From an uncultured bacterium (GTDB lineage: Bacteria; Planctomycetota; Phycisphaerae; Phycisphaerales; SM1A02): a DNA stretch of 64,000 nucleotides. The stretch's first letter is position 1, and each line of letters opens with the position of its first letter. The DNA is taken from contig CAIXJC010000027.1 of the NCBI GenBank assembly GCA_903919715.1, forward strand, positions 62,001 through 126,000, written 5' to 3'. Below are positions 33,053 through 41,553 of this stretch, piece after piece. A program made the position numbers and the translations under genes. Below the pieces are notes generated by a model. That model worked only from the letters and a program-made list of their open reading frames with translations, had not been told where the DNA came from and searched no databases.

Positions 33053-34795
33053 ATGACAAAGTCGATATTCGCTGTGACGGCTCTCGTCGTTTTCGTCGGT
33101 TGCGAAACGGATTCGTACATGAATCCAAGCGTGACGGGTTACTTTGAACACACGCCGACGACCCTCCCAGTACTTGATCGTATTGATGTCATCGAACCGC
33201 CAGATGAACCGCTTGGAGTCACTGGCCCGCCTGAGTTGCAGGACCTGATGGCGAACAGTCTTCAGTATCGACTTGCTCCTGGAGACGAAGTCGGCGTCGA
33301 AATCTACGAACTTATCTCCTTGGGTAAGACCGAAGCTGCGCTACGTGTTATTGACCAAGGTGGATACATCCGCCTCCCGACTATTAATGAAGTCAAAGCT
33401 GGCGGCTTGACGCTGGAAGAGTTACGCGAGGCGATCCGAGTCAAGCTGGAACCATTCGTTAAGAATCCCACGGTGACCGTCGACATTCAAAAGGGTCGGA
33501 GTTTTGAATATTCCATTCAAGGTGCGATTCAGAACGCCGGAATCTTTGCGCTCAACAAACCAAATTTTCGGTTGACGCAGGCGATCGCTCTCGCTGGTGG
33601 CGCTGATGTCGTTGCTGAACGCGTTCTCGTTGTTCGGTCGATGTCAGTCGAGAAAGACTCGTTGGAGGCGTTGGCTCCGGAAGCCACACCGACTCCTGCC
33701 GTTGATAGCCAGCAGAATGGGGCTGGCATTGGGGCTGGGACTTCTGTAAAAAACCCCTTGAATTCTGCACAATCTGGGAAAACTGCAGGTTCAGCGTCGA
33801 ATTCAGGGACGACTGCGACGCCAGTTGATATCGAATCATTGATTAATAAATTGGGCGAGGGTGAACCAGCACCTGCGCCCGCGCCGACTCCCGATCCTGC
33901 GCCAACACCTGCGCCCGCGCCGACTCCCGATCCTGCGCCAGCACCCACTCCGCCACCTGCACCAAGTCCTGGCGCCGTGAGTGGCGCGCAGAATCCGCCG
34001 CTCGTCGATATCGATACGCTCGAACCAGTTTCGGTTATTGATGCGCCCAATGTCAATTCGCAAAATGCGACACAGAAGGCGCCTGCGACCCAGCTTGCCA
34101 ATGAGGGTGATTCATTCATATTCGATGTGAATAGTCAGCAATGGGTTCGAGTGCGCGGAATGAATGCTTCCAAGCTGCAACCTGCGATCGTTTCGGATCC
34201 AACTCAGCTCACGCCAATCGGCTCCGCGATGACTGGGGACGCCGCGAAGGTGAGTAGTGCCTCGAAGGCACAGATCAAAGACCCGCGCGCAATCTTTAAC
34301 ACTCGAATTATCGAAGTTGACTATGACCGACTTGTTCGTGGAGATCAATCCCAGAATGTCGTGATTCGTCCAGGTGATGATATTTATCTTCAATTTCCAC
34401 CAATTGGGGTGGTTTATATCGATGGCGAAATCAGTCGGCCTGGTGTTTTTCAATTGCCGTCGTACGGACGATTAACACTCAGTCGATTGGTTGCTGCGGC
34501 TGGTGGCTTGACGGAAATCGCAATTCCAGAGCGAGTCGATTTGATCCGGCGTTTGCCGGGCGGTCGTGAGGCCGCAATCAGAATCAATCTCGCTGCGATT
34601 CGCAATATGGCCGAGCCAGATATTGTCCTCAAGAAGGATGATCACGTGATTATCGGAACCAACTTCTGGGCGACGCCGCTCGCTGTATTTCGAAATGGAC
34701 TTCGGATGACATACGGATTTGGCTTCTTGTTGGACAGAAATTGGGGTAACGATGTCTTTGGACCACCGCCAGACAGCCTCAGCGTTACTCGATGA
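33053..34795 (+). CDS. Wza-like polysaccharide export lipoprotein (Poly_export/SLBB)
   Basis: 580 residues from MTKSIFAVTALVVFVGCETD, a lipoprotein signal with the cysteine at residue 17. An in-frame ATG at 33002 is the alternative. The Poly_export domain starts around residue 60 with 'YRLAPGDEVGVEIYELISLG' and continues through GGYIRLPTINEVKAGGLTLEELREAI. An SLBB domain follows ('YSIQGAIQNAGIFALNKPNF'). Between about residues 200 and 410 lies a long low-complexity Ala/Pro/Thr insert, partly encoded by the 36-bp repeat at 33871-33942. A second SLBB (VVYIDGEISRPGVFQLPSYG) ends the protein. It should form or gate the outer-membrane exit for an exopolysaccharide. It is the first gene of the exopolysaccharide/exosortase locus; the insert is unusual for the family. 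Confidence 0.85.
   Translation: MTKSIFAVTALVVFVGCETDSYMNPSVTGYFEHTPTTLPVLDRIDVIEPPDEPLGVTGPPELQDLMANSLQYRLAPGDEVGVEIYELISLGKTEAALRVIDQGGYIRLPTINEVKAGGLTLEELREAIRVKLEPFVKNPTVTVDIQKGRSFEYSIQGAIQNAGIFALNKPNFRLTQAIALAGGADVVAERVLVVRSMSVEKDSLEALAPEATPTPAVDSQQNGAGIGAGTSVKNPLNSAQSGKTAGSASNSGTTATPVDIESLINKLGEGEPAPAPAPTPDPAPTPAPAPTPDPAPAPTPPPAPSPGAVSGAQNPPLVDIDTLEPVSVIDAPNVNSQNATQKAPATQLANEGDSFIFDVNSQQWVRVRGMNASKLQPAIVSDPTQLTPIGSAMTGDAAKVSSASKAQIKDPRAIFNTRIIEVDYDRLVRGDQSQNVVIRPGDDIYLQFPPIGVVYIDGEISRPGVFQLPSYGRLTLSRLVAAAGGLTEIAIPERVDLIRRLPGGREAAIRINLAAIRNMAEPDIVLKKDDHVIIGTNFWATPLAVFRNGLRMTYGFGFLLDRNWGNDVFGPPPDSLSVTR
33871..33942 (+). repeat. 36-bp unit in two tandem copies, Pro/Ala-rich coding
   Basis: Two copies of a 36-bp unit that starts ACCTGCGCCCGCGCCGACTC encode PAPAPTPDPAPT-type residues within the export lipoprotein. 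The unit length keeps the frame. Such repeats tend to vary between strains. Confidence 0.75.
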
Positions 34796-34809
34796 TTTCT
34801 GTCAGAAAT
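34795..34809. promoter_or_regulatory. 15-bp palindrome after the export gene
   Basis: ATTTCTG-T-CAGAAAT overlaps the last base of the stop codon at 34795. It lies 110 bases before the exosortase start and may be a binding site or a short stem. There is no T-run. Confidence 0.25.
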
Positions 34810-34918
34810 TTCGTATGAGGGCGCAAGCGGAACTTGGGAACTGCCGAACTATCTCATAAGTCCTCTTGTATGGCACATTTGTCGATTCTGTCCCGTCTTT
34901 CACATTAACCCACACACT

Positions 34919-35860
34919 TTGTCCACCGCCACAAGCCAACCACACGCAGCAACATCGACTGAGGGTCGATCGATCGTTGCATCCAACGCGCTACTTATTG
35001 TGGCGGGAATCATTCTGCTCGCACTCTTTGGCGTGGTCTTTTTCGATTTCTTTCAGCGGCAGTTTCGGTTCGCGTGGTCACAACCGAGCGATTGGGGACA
35101 CACGCTACTGATGCCAGCAGTCTCTGGATATTTCATTTGGATGCGCCGCGCAGAACTCGCTCGCCTCCAACCATTCGCGCAGTGTTGGTGGGGCTTAGTT
35201 CCGATTGCACTTGGAGTCGGCTGGTACATGGTGTGCGTCTTTGGACCCAAGCCTCTGTATCACCACAACATCATGTCGATTGGATTTGCTTGCACATTGT
35301 TCGGAACGGCTTGGCTGCTGTTCGGAACCGCGGCGATGCGTTGGCTCTGGTTTCCTCTCGCCTTTACTTGCATCTTTGGGCAGACGCTATCAGAGGTGCT
35401 TCTCAATAAAGTCACTTTTCAAATGCAAGATATAGCGGCATATGGAGCCCAATTCATGCTCATCATGATTGGTACCGACGTGGATCGAAGCGGGAATACA
35501 TTGACCGTTTGGTCGAACGGCGTGGCGCATCCTCTGAATGTCGCCGAGGCCTGTTCTGGAATGCGAATGCTGGTGGCATTCCTAGCGCTGGGAGTGTTTC
35601 TGGCGTACACGAATCTCAAAGTGCCTTGGCAACGTGTTCTTCTGGTGGTACTTGGAGTGCCTATCGCAATCGTCGTCAACATGATTCGTGTTGCATCGAT
35701 GGGAGTGTTGACACAAATCGATCAGAACTTCGTTGACGGTGAATTTCACGAGCTGATTGGATTTGTCTGGCTCTTGCCCGCACTCTTCCTCTATATGGGA
35801 ACACTGTGGGCGATTCGAAATCTCACGGTGGAGACTGTGGAGGTCCCCGATGCTGTTTAA
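34919..35860 (+). CDS. Exosortase (XrtU-like)
   Basis: 313 residues with about eight membrane helices. The exosortase catalytic triad is visible: Cys in NVAEACSGMRML (near residue 211), Arg in VNMIRVASMGVL (near 256) and His in GEFHELIGFVWLLPALF (near 277). Exosortases are membrane transpeptidase-like enzymes that process C-terminal PEP-CTERM-type sorting signals on exported proteins. The start is a TTG; no ATG is available in frame upstream. The EpsI gene overlaps its end by 11 bases. Its place inside an exopolysaccharide cluster is normal for the family. The subtype (XrtU, reported from planctomycetes) is from memory, and no target protein was found in this window. Confidence 0.88.
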   Translation: MSTATSQPHAATSTEGRSIVASNALLIVAGIILLALFGVVFFDFFQRQFRFAWSQPSDWGHTLLMPAVSGYFIWMRRAELARLQPFAQCWWGLVPIALGVGWYMVCVFGPKPLYHHNIMSIGFACTLFGTAWLLFGTAAMRWLWFPLAFTCIFGQTLSEVLLNKVTFQMQDIAAYGAQFMLIMIGTDVDRSGNTLTVWSNGVAHPLNVAEACSGMRMLVAFLALGVFLAYTNLKVPWQRVLLVVLGVPIAIVVNMIRVASMGVLTQIDQNFVDGEFHELIGFVWLLPALFLYMGTLWAIRNLTVETVEVPDAV

Positions 35861-36692
35861 GCCAACCATCCGACTCGCATTCGCTTCCGTCGTGATCGTT
35901 CTGGTCGCATCGGCGATCGGTTTTCGCGCAAGTGTGGCGGCATTGAATCTGTATCTACGCAAAGAAGCGGTCCCACTGCGCGAATCGCTCGACACGATTC
36001 CGACAAAGTTGGGTCGATGGAAGCGTGTCGGCATTGATTCGCGTCTCGGTGATGCGATGGTCGAAAGCCTCGGAACCCATTTTTATCTGGATCGCCAGTA
36101 TGCGCTTGATGGCGAGCCATCCAAAGGTGTGCTCACATTACACATCGCCTATTACACAGGGATGGTCGACGCTGTTCCGCATGTGCCGGAGCGATGCTGG
36201 GGCGCCGCAGGATTGGTCATGGTCGAGCAACCCGCAATGCGATTGGTCCCCGTTGACCGATCGAAGTGGGAGATGGTTTCTGGTCCAAAGAACCGTGTGA
36301 CTGGCGAGCGATATCCGATGGCGAAGGTGATGGATCCCGTGACTCGCAGCGAAGAGCAAGTGGTCCTTCCTATCGGAGAGACGGAAATGTCGGTCACCGT
36401 CTTTCAAGATGAAAAGAATCCACAGTTTCGACTTGTCGGCGGATATTTGTTTATCGCCAATGGTCGTATGACCCCTTCTCCGTATGTGGTTCGATCGTAT
36501 GCGTTCGACTTATCAAATCGTTATGCGTATTACTGTAAAGTTCAGTGTTCCGTGGTTCTTCATGACGGAGACAAGGCGGTGGAACAATGGACCGCATTGA
36601 CGGCTGATTTGCTGACTGAACTGTTCCCGACACTCATGCGCCGACTGCCCGACTGGTCGGCAATCGAAGCTTCTCAATCGAAGGACTCTTAA
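35850..36692 (+). CDS. epsI: Exosortase-associated EpsI-family protein
   Basis: 280 residues from the ATG at 35850, which overlaps the exosortase stop by 11 bases. One N-terminal helix (AFASVVIVLVASAIGFRA) anchors an extracytoplasmic domain. EpsI landmarks are 'PLRESLDTIPTKLGRWKRVG' and the stretch LHIAYYTGM... with VPHVPERCWGAAGLVM, where the H-PE-C motif is the family's conserved core. Later come 'GGYLFIANGRMTPSPYVVRSYAF' segments matching the substrate-like Y-F--NG block (first ten residues quoted as evidence: GGYLFIANGR). EpsI proteins accompany exosortases, as a separate gene here and as a fused domain in XrtA systems. The biochemical role is unresolved. The longer frame from 35757 lies inside the exosortase gene and is not used. 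Confidence 0.85.
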   Translation: MLFKPTIRLAFASVVIVLVASAIGFRASVAALNLYLRKEAVPLRESLDTIPTKLGRWKRVGIDSRLGDAMVESLGTHFYLDRQYALDGEPSKGVLTLHIAYYTGMVDAVPHVPERCWGAAGLVMVEQPAMRLVPVDRSKWEMVSGPKNRVTGERYPMAKVMDPVTRSEEQVVLPIGETEMSVTVFQDEKNPQFRLVGGYLFIANGRMTPSPYVVRSYAFDLSNRYAYYCKVQCSVVLHDGDKAVEQWTALTADLLTELFPTLMRRLPDWSAIEASQSKDS

Positions 36693-36696
36693 AATT

Positions 36697-39600
36697 ATGG
36701 CAACTCCCAAATCCAAGATAAATAAAAAATTCATCATCCTCGTCGCTGGGTTTCTCCTCTTCGCAGTCGCTGTTCTGGGCGGCCTCTTTTACTGGTCGTA
36801 TGCCGGCGCACCAGAGCGCAATGTTGCGATGGGCGACGCACTCATCGTTGTCGCGAAGACAGCCGAAACTGCGGGAAATTCGGACGAGGCATATAAAAAA
36901 TTCCAAGAAGCCATTAGCCGCTACGGTCGAGCCGTTGCGAAGAAGCCGAACAACTTGCTGTACAGCCAGAAAATGCTCGATGCGATCGCGCTTATCACGC
37001 CGAAGACATCGAGCGATGCGCAGGAACTGAATCAAACTCGCGAAGGTTTGCTTCAAAAGCGAACGCGTTCGGCACCATTGGACGGAGCGCAGTGGATGAT
37101 GCTTCTTGATTCAATGACAGAACAGGCGCAGATGTTTGGTGTAGCAGAAATGTGGCAGAGAATCGTTGGAGTGTGTGATGATGCTCTCGATCATCTGCAA
37201 CCGACCGATACGAATGTGGCTGCGATTCGAAGTTTGCGGATATGCGCACGGCTGAATCAAGATGAAGTCTTGACCGCCGAGGAGCGCGCAACTGCAGAAG
37301 CGGCGGTATATGCATACTTGAAGGATTTTCCACAGTCAGAAGAGGCGTGGACAAGCTTGCTTCGTTCGATCGCATCGGACAGTCATCGTCTCGCCGCAGC
37401 GAATCGATTGACGGAGGCAAAGTCCCGCGACAGCGAATTCGAAACGGCTTCGGCGCAAGCGAAAGCGATCTTTCCAAACAGTTCAAAGATCAGCATCGCG
37501 CAGTTGCAGAACCTGCTCTTGCAGCGGCAGCTTCGCAACCCTCTCGCCACTCCAGGGTCGATCAATGCCATTCTCGATCCAATCCTCTGGGAAAACGGAA
37601 ACCGGCAGGCGGAAAAGTTTGGAACAAGTTCAACGCTCACTGGGAAAGAGTTGCTGACCGTTTCGAATATTGCTGCTGCGACACAGGATCCAATCGTTCT
37701 TCGTCGCGCCATCGCCGTATTACAGAATTATTGCGAACGATTTCCAGGCGCGATATTTGAATGGAGTGCCCTTGGAAGACTTCAAAAATCAGATGATCAA
37801 TTCGAGGCTGCTGGCAAGACGTTTGAGCAAATTTTAGTGATGCCAGCACCCAAGGTCTCCTTGACGGCGGCGTATGCCGACGAAATCAAAGGGAATGTCC
37901 TCGAAGAGATCTTTGATATTCAATTCGGAAAATGGGAAAACGCAAAGACGGCGGCAGAAAAGACAGCGGCTCTTGCTCAAGCCGAGGCGATTCGCGCGCG
38001 GCTTTCAAAACTCGCTGTAGGTCCGAGTGCAGAACTCGCAGTGCTTCGTGCGGATGCAAAGTTGGCTTATGCGAAAGGCGACTCGTTGACGACCGTCACA
38101 AAGCTGGAGGAAGTGTTTGCAAGGCAGAAGAAAGTTCCAGCAGAGCTTTACCTCCTCTCTGTGATCAGTCTCAATGAACGTGGGGAACAAGGCGCAGCGC
38201 TCGTCAAGCTCAATAGAGCGATCGACGAATATCCAGGAATTGCCCAGTTCTATATGGTGCGTGCTGGTATCGAGGCGAAGCTTGGTCGGTTGATGGACGC
38301 GAAGCGGTCAATCGCCAATGTGATCGCGCTGGATCCATCCAATTCCGAAGCGCAACGATTGATGGTTGAACTGAAGAAGATTCCCAACGACGGCGCAATC
38401 AATACAACGGATCCAATGTTGAAGTTGTTAGGGGATGCAGAACTCCTCGCCAATGAAGGTCAGGTCGATGAGGCGATCGCTCAAATCCGAGATGGATTGG
38501 TCAATTTCCCCAAGGATTCACGTTTGCAGCGAACGCTGTGTCAGTGGCTCATTTTTGTAGGGAAGACGAAGGAAGCGCAAGAGCTGTTAGCGAAGTATTC
38601 GGCGGAGAATCCCAATGACGTGGGCTTTAAGCAACTTCAAATTGTTTCGACGATTACATCATCTATTGATCGCGTGAAGGCGTTTGTCAATGAAACTTTG
38701 CCAGATGGAACTACTCGGACCGATGCCCAGAAGGCAGTCAACCTCGCGCTTGGTCTCTGCAGTTTGCGTGATAGTTTTCAGAAGCGAATTGACGCAGCTG
38801 GCAGTCAGGACAAGTCAGCGATCGCGACCGAACTTGCTCAGATTGCGACCGCAGCCAAGGACGCTCTTGCCAAGGCAATCGAATTGGCGCCTGGCGACTC
38901 AGTTTTGTTAGACCGGCTCTATAGCGAAGCGATCGCTGATAAGAAGCCCGAACAAGTTGAGCAACTGATCGTGCTCGCAGAAAAAAACTGCAAGGACCCG
39001 ACGATCGCGCTTCTATTGCGGGGACGAGCGGCACTCGATCGCAACGATTCGAAGAAGGCGATCGATGCATTCGAACAGGCAACAGCGCTTCCCGGAGCGT
39101 CTGCGGCAGCGTTTCGATTGTTGGGATTTTCACGCGAGCGAAATGGGGATGTCGACGGGGCTCGCGAGGCGTACGCAACATCGTACGAGCGGAGGCCGAA
39201 CGATATTGTCACAGTCCAGTTGTACTCATCGCTTCTTGCTCGCGGCGGAGACATCAAGAAGGCGCGGGAAGTCATGCGAAGCGCAATGCTTTCTATGCCC
39301 GAATCTCCAGCGGTTCGAAATTCCTATTTTGACCTCGAAGCAATCTATGGAAGTGTTGCCGATAGCGTTATGGAACGGCGGAAGATGTACGCCATTCGAC
39401 CGTCTGATGTGGAAAATGCTCGGCAACTTATGCGTCTTCTTATCGAATCACCGGTGACGCGGGAATTCATGATTAATGCCGACGGGAGCCAAAAATATCC
39501 TCCGAAAGAGTGGGAGGCAATGGGCAAGGAGCGTCAAGATCAGGAAATCCAAGCAGTGACTCGCGTGCATATGGGAGAAGCGGCAGTGGTGTATGACAGG

Positions 39601-41535
39601 TTGCTGAAGATGAATCCGACTGATCGGATTTCAATTCGAACATATGCGGCGGCGATGCAACGTGGAGGACGTGGGTCAGAAGGCGAAGCATTCCTCTTGT
39701 CGACGGCGCAAAAATCCGAAGGGCCAAATGCATGGGGAGCGTGGATTGATCTGGGCGAACTCCAGTTGGCGGGAACGCGAGTCTTGGAGGCGGAGCGAAG
39801 TTTCAACCGAGCAATTGAGTTGGATACTTCCAAGTCATCCGATGCGGCCAGCGTTGTTTCGTCGATGTGGTCTGTCCGTCATCAGCCGGCGCGTGCACTG
39901 GAAGTCGCTGACGCCGCATTTCGTAAAACCCCAACGCTCGAATTGGCGCGGACAATCACAGCACTTCGCTTAGAGACGCATGATTTGGCGGGCGCTCGAG
40001 CCATGAATGCAGAAGTGACGAAATTGGCTGAGGGCAAGGTGACATTTAGTGACCGCTTGCTGGCGGCGGATATCGCCAATGCCGAATTGGAGACATTGAT
40101 GGGCAAGTCTTCTGAAGCCGATTACAAACGAGTTCTTGCAGATTTCACGAAGGCGATTGAGGATGCAATCCGTATCGACCCAGCGAGCGAACTTCCGTTT
40201 GTGGTTCGAGCATCGTCCTACCAGCGCCGATTTCAGCGCACAGGCGATCCTGAGACGGCACGGTTGGCCAAACTCGACGTCGCACGTGCTATTGAGCTTC
40301 GTGGAAATTACTGGCCGTCAACGCGCTTGCTTGCATCGATTCTTATGGACGAAGGCGATGTCGCTGGCGCGACGCAGGCGGTTCGTAAGTTTGTCGAACA
40401 AAGTCCACGATCATCTGAGGCGAGACTCGCCCTCATCGGTTATCAACGTACCGCGGGTGAGTATTCGGGCGCGATCAAAACCGCTGAGGATATTCTCAAA
40501 TTGGAACCGAAGAATCCAATTTGGCTGCAGGCGCTTTCGGAAGCGTATATGTCAGCTGGCCAAAAATTGGATGCGGCGACTGCGTTTGAACGCATCTTTG
40601 CAATCACCAAAAATATTGATGCACTTGTGCAGGCCGTTCTGCTTCGAGCAACCAATACGCCGCCAGATTTCTCGGGAATTCTGGCCAGCATGAAGGGAAT
40701 TTCACCAGACCTCGTTCAGGCGACTCCATTGCTTCAGATGATTGGTGCGGCAGCACTCTCATCGACGGCTGTGAGCGACGTGCAAAAGAACCAAGGCTTG
40801 TTCCAGTTGCGCGAGCTGTACAAATTGGTCGAGCAGTCCAAAGGCGGATTGACCGATCCATGGATTGTTGCAGTCGGCAGTTTGTTTCCCGCAGACAAGT
40901 CCACCGAAATGGAATCGTTCGTGTTGGAGGCTTGCGCGAAGAAACCAGACAGCTCTCTATGTCGTTCGCTTGCGCAACGATTCATCCAGGTCGGCACGGC
41001 GGGATATCCCAAAGCGTTGGAGTATGCGAATCGTGCACTTCAGAATGCGACAACAGACGACGAAAAATTCAATGCGCTGAGCGTCTTGGGTGGTGCTGAA
41101 TATAAATCTGGACATTTCAATGAGGCTGCTTTGGCCTTTGAAAAATCGTTGGAGATTCGCAAGGAGGATCTTGGAGCGCTGAATAATCTTGCCTATCTCG
41201 AGGCGAAGTATCTGAACAAAGTTCCACAAGCGGTCGAACGATCGCGCCGTGCATTCGTCGTAAACCAGACCAATCCGGACGTGATGGATACGCTTGGATA
41301 TGCACTGATGAAATCGGGAGAATTGCCGGAGGCGATCAACTTGTTGCGGAGATCGGCACGCTCACAACCGACGGCGATGGCATATGGGCATTTGGCAGAG
41401 GCACAGGCGATCGGTGGTCGCAAAAGCGAAGCCACGGTATCGCTCGAACGTGCGAAGGCGCTCCGCCCAGACAGTGATGCGCAAGAACAGATCGACATTG
41501 TTTCTAAATTGTTAGACGGGGCTCCCCGCAGCTGA
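36697..41535 (+). CDS. Giant membrane-anchored TPR protein of the exosortase locus
   Basis: 1612 residues. The N-terminal anchor FIILVAGFLLFAVAVLGGLFY (about 11-31) is followed by an almost wholly alpha-helical chain of TPR-type repeats. Clear units include 'AIDEYPGIAQFYMVRAGIEA' (near 507), 'AIDAFEQATALPGASAAAFR' (near 789), and at the C-terminus 'EAALAFEKSLEIRKEDLGAL' with the following NNLAYLEAKY, DVMDTLGYALMKSG and AYGHLAEAQA. It resembles the PrsT-type TPR proteins found with exosortase and exopolysaccharide genes, but it is much longer. It probably faces the periplasm and scaffolds export or biosynthesis proteins. It starts 4 bases after epsI, and the Wzc-like gene follows after 18 bases. 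Confidence 0.85.
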   Translation: MATPKSKINKKFIILVAGFLLFAVAVLGGLFYWSYAGAPERNVAMGDALIVVAKTAETAGNSDEAYKKFQEAISRYGRAVAKKPNNLLYSQKMLDAIALITPKTSSDAQELNQTREGLLQKRTRSAPLDGAQWMMLLDSMTEQAQMFGVAEMWQRIVGVCDDALDHLQPTDTNVAAIRSLRICARLNQDEVLTAEERATAEAAVYAYLKDFPQSEEAWTSLLRSIASDSHRLAAANRLTEAKSRDSEFETASAQAKAIFPNSSKISIAQLQNLLLQRQLRNPLATPGSINAILDPILWENGNRQAEKFGTSSTLTGKELLTVSNIAAATQDPIVLRRAIAVLQNYCERFPGAIFEWSALGRLQKSDDQFEAAGKTFEQILVMPAPKVSLTAAYADEIKGNVLEEIFDIQFGKWENAKTAAEKTAALAQAEAIRARLSKLAVGPSAELAVLRADAKLAYAKGDSLTTVTKLEEVFARQKKVPAELYLLSVISLNERGEQGAALVKLNRAIDEYPGIAQFYMVRAGIEAKLGRLMDAKRSIANVIALDPSNSEAQRLMVELKKIPNDGAINTTDPMLKLLGDAELLANEGQVDEAIAQIRDGLVNFPKDSRLQRTLCQWLIFVGKTKEAQELLAKYSAENPNDVGFKQLQIVSTITSSIDRVKAFVNETLPDGTTRTDAQKAVNLALGLCSLRDSFQKRIDAAGSQDKSAIATELAQIATAAKDALAKAIELAPGDSVLLDRLYSEAIADKKPEQVEQLIVLAEKNCKDPTIALLLRGRAALDRNDSKKAIDAFEQATALPGASAAAFRLLGFSRERNGDVDGAREAYATSYERRPNDIVTVQLYSSLLARGGDIKKAREVMRSAMLSMPESPAVRNSYFDLEAIYGSVADSVMERRKMYAIRPSDVENARQLMRLLIESPVTREFMINADGSQKYPPKEWEAMGKERQDQEIQAVTRVHMGEAAVVYDRLLKMNPTDRISIRTYAAAMQRGGRGSEGEAFLLSTAQKSEGPNAWGAWIDLGELQLAGTRVLEAERSFNRAIELDTSKSSDAASVVSSMWSVRHQPARALEVADAAFRKTPTLELARTITALRLETHDLAGARAMNAEVTKLAEGKVTFSDRLLAADIANAELETLMGKSSEADYKRVLADFTKAIEDAIRIDPASELPFVVRASSYQRRFQRTGDPETARLAKLDVARAIELRGNYWPSTRLLASILMDEGDVAGATQAVRKFVEQSPRSSEARLALIGYQRTAGEYSGAIKTAEDILKLEPKNPIWLQALSEAYMSAGQKLDAATAFERIFAITKNIDALVQAVLLRATNTPPDFSGILASMKGISPDLVQATPLLQMIGAAALSSTAVSDVQKNQGLFQLRELYKLVEQSKGGLTDPWIVAVGSLFPADKSTEMESFVLEACAKKPDSSLCRSLAQRFIQVGTAGYPKALEYANRALQNATTDDEKFNALSVLGGAEYKSGHFNEAALAFEKSLEIRKEDLGALNNLAYLEAKYLNKVPQAVERSRRAFVVNQTNPDVMDTLGYALMKSGELPEAINLLRRSARSQPTAMAYGHLAEAQAIGGRKSEATVSLERAKALRPDSDAQEQIDIVSKLLDGAPRS

Positions 41536-41553
41536 TCAGAAAACGAGACACAA

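Noticed and set aside
33529-34119. Minus-strand Gly/Ala-rich ORF
   Set aside because: Shadow of the Pro/Ala-rich insert of the export lipoprotein, which is clearly coding on the plus strand.
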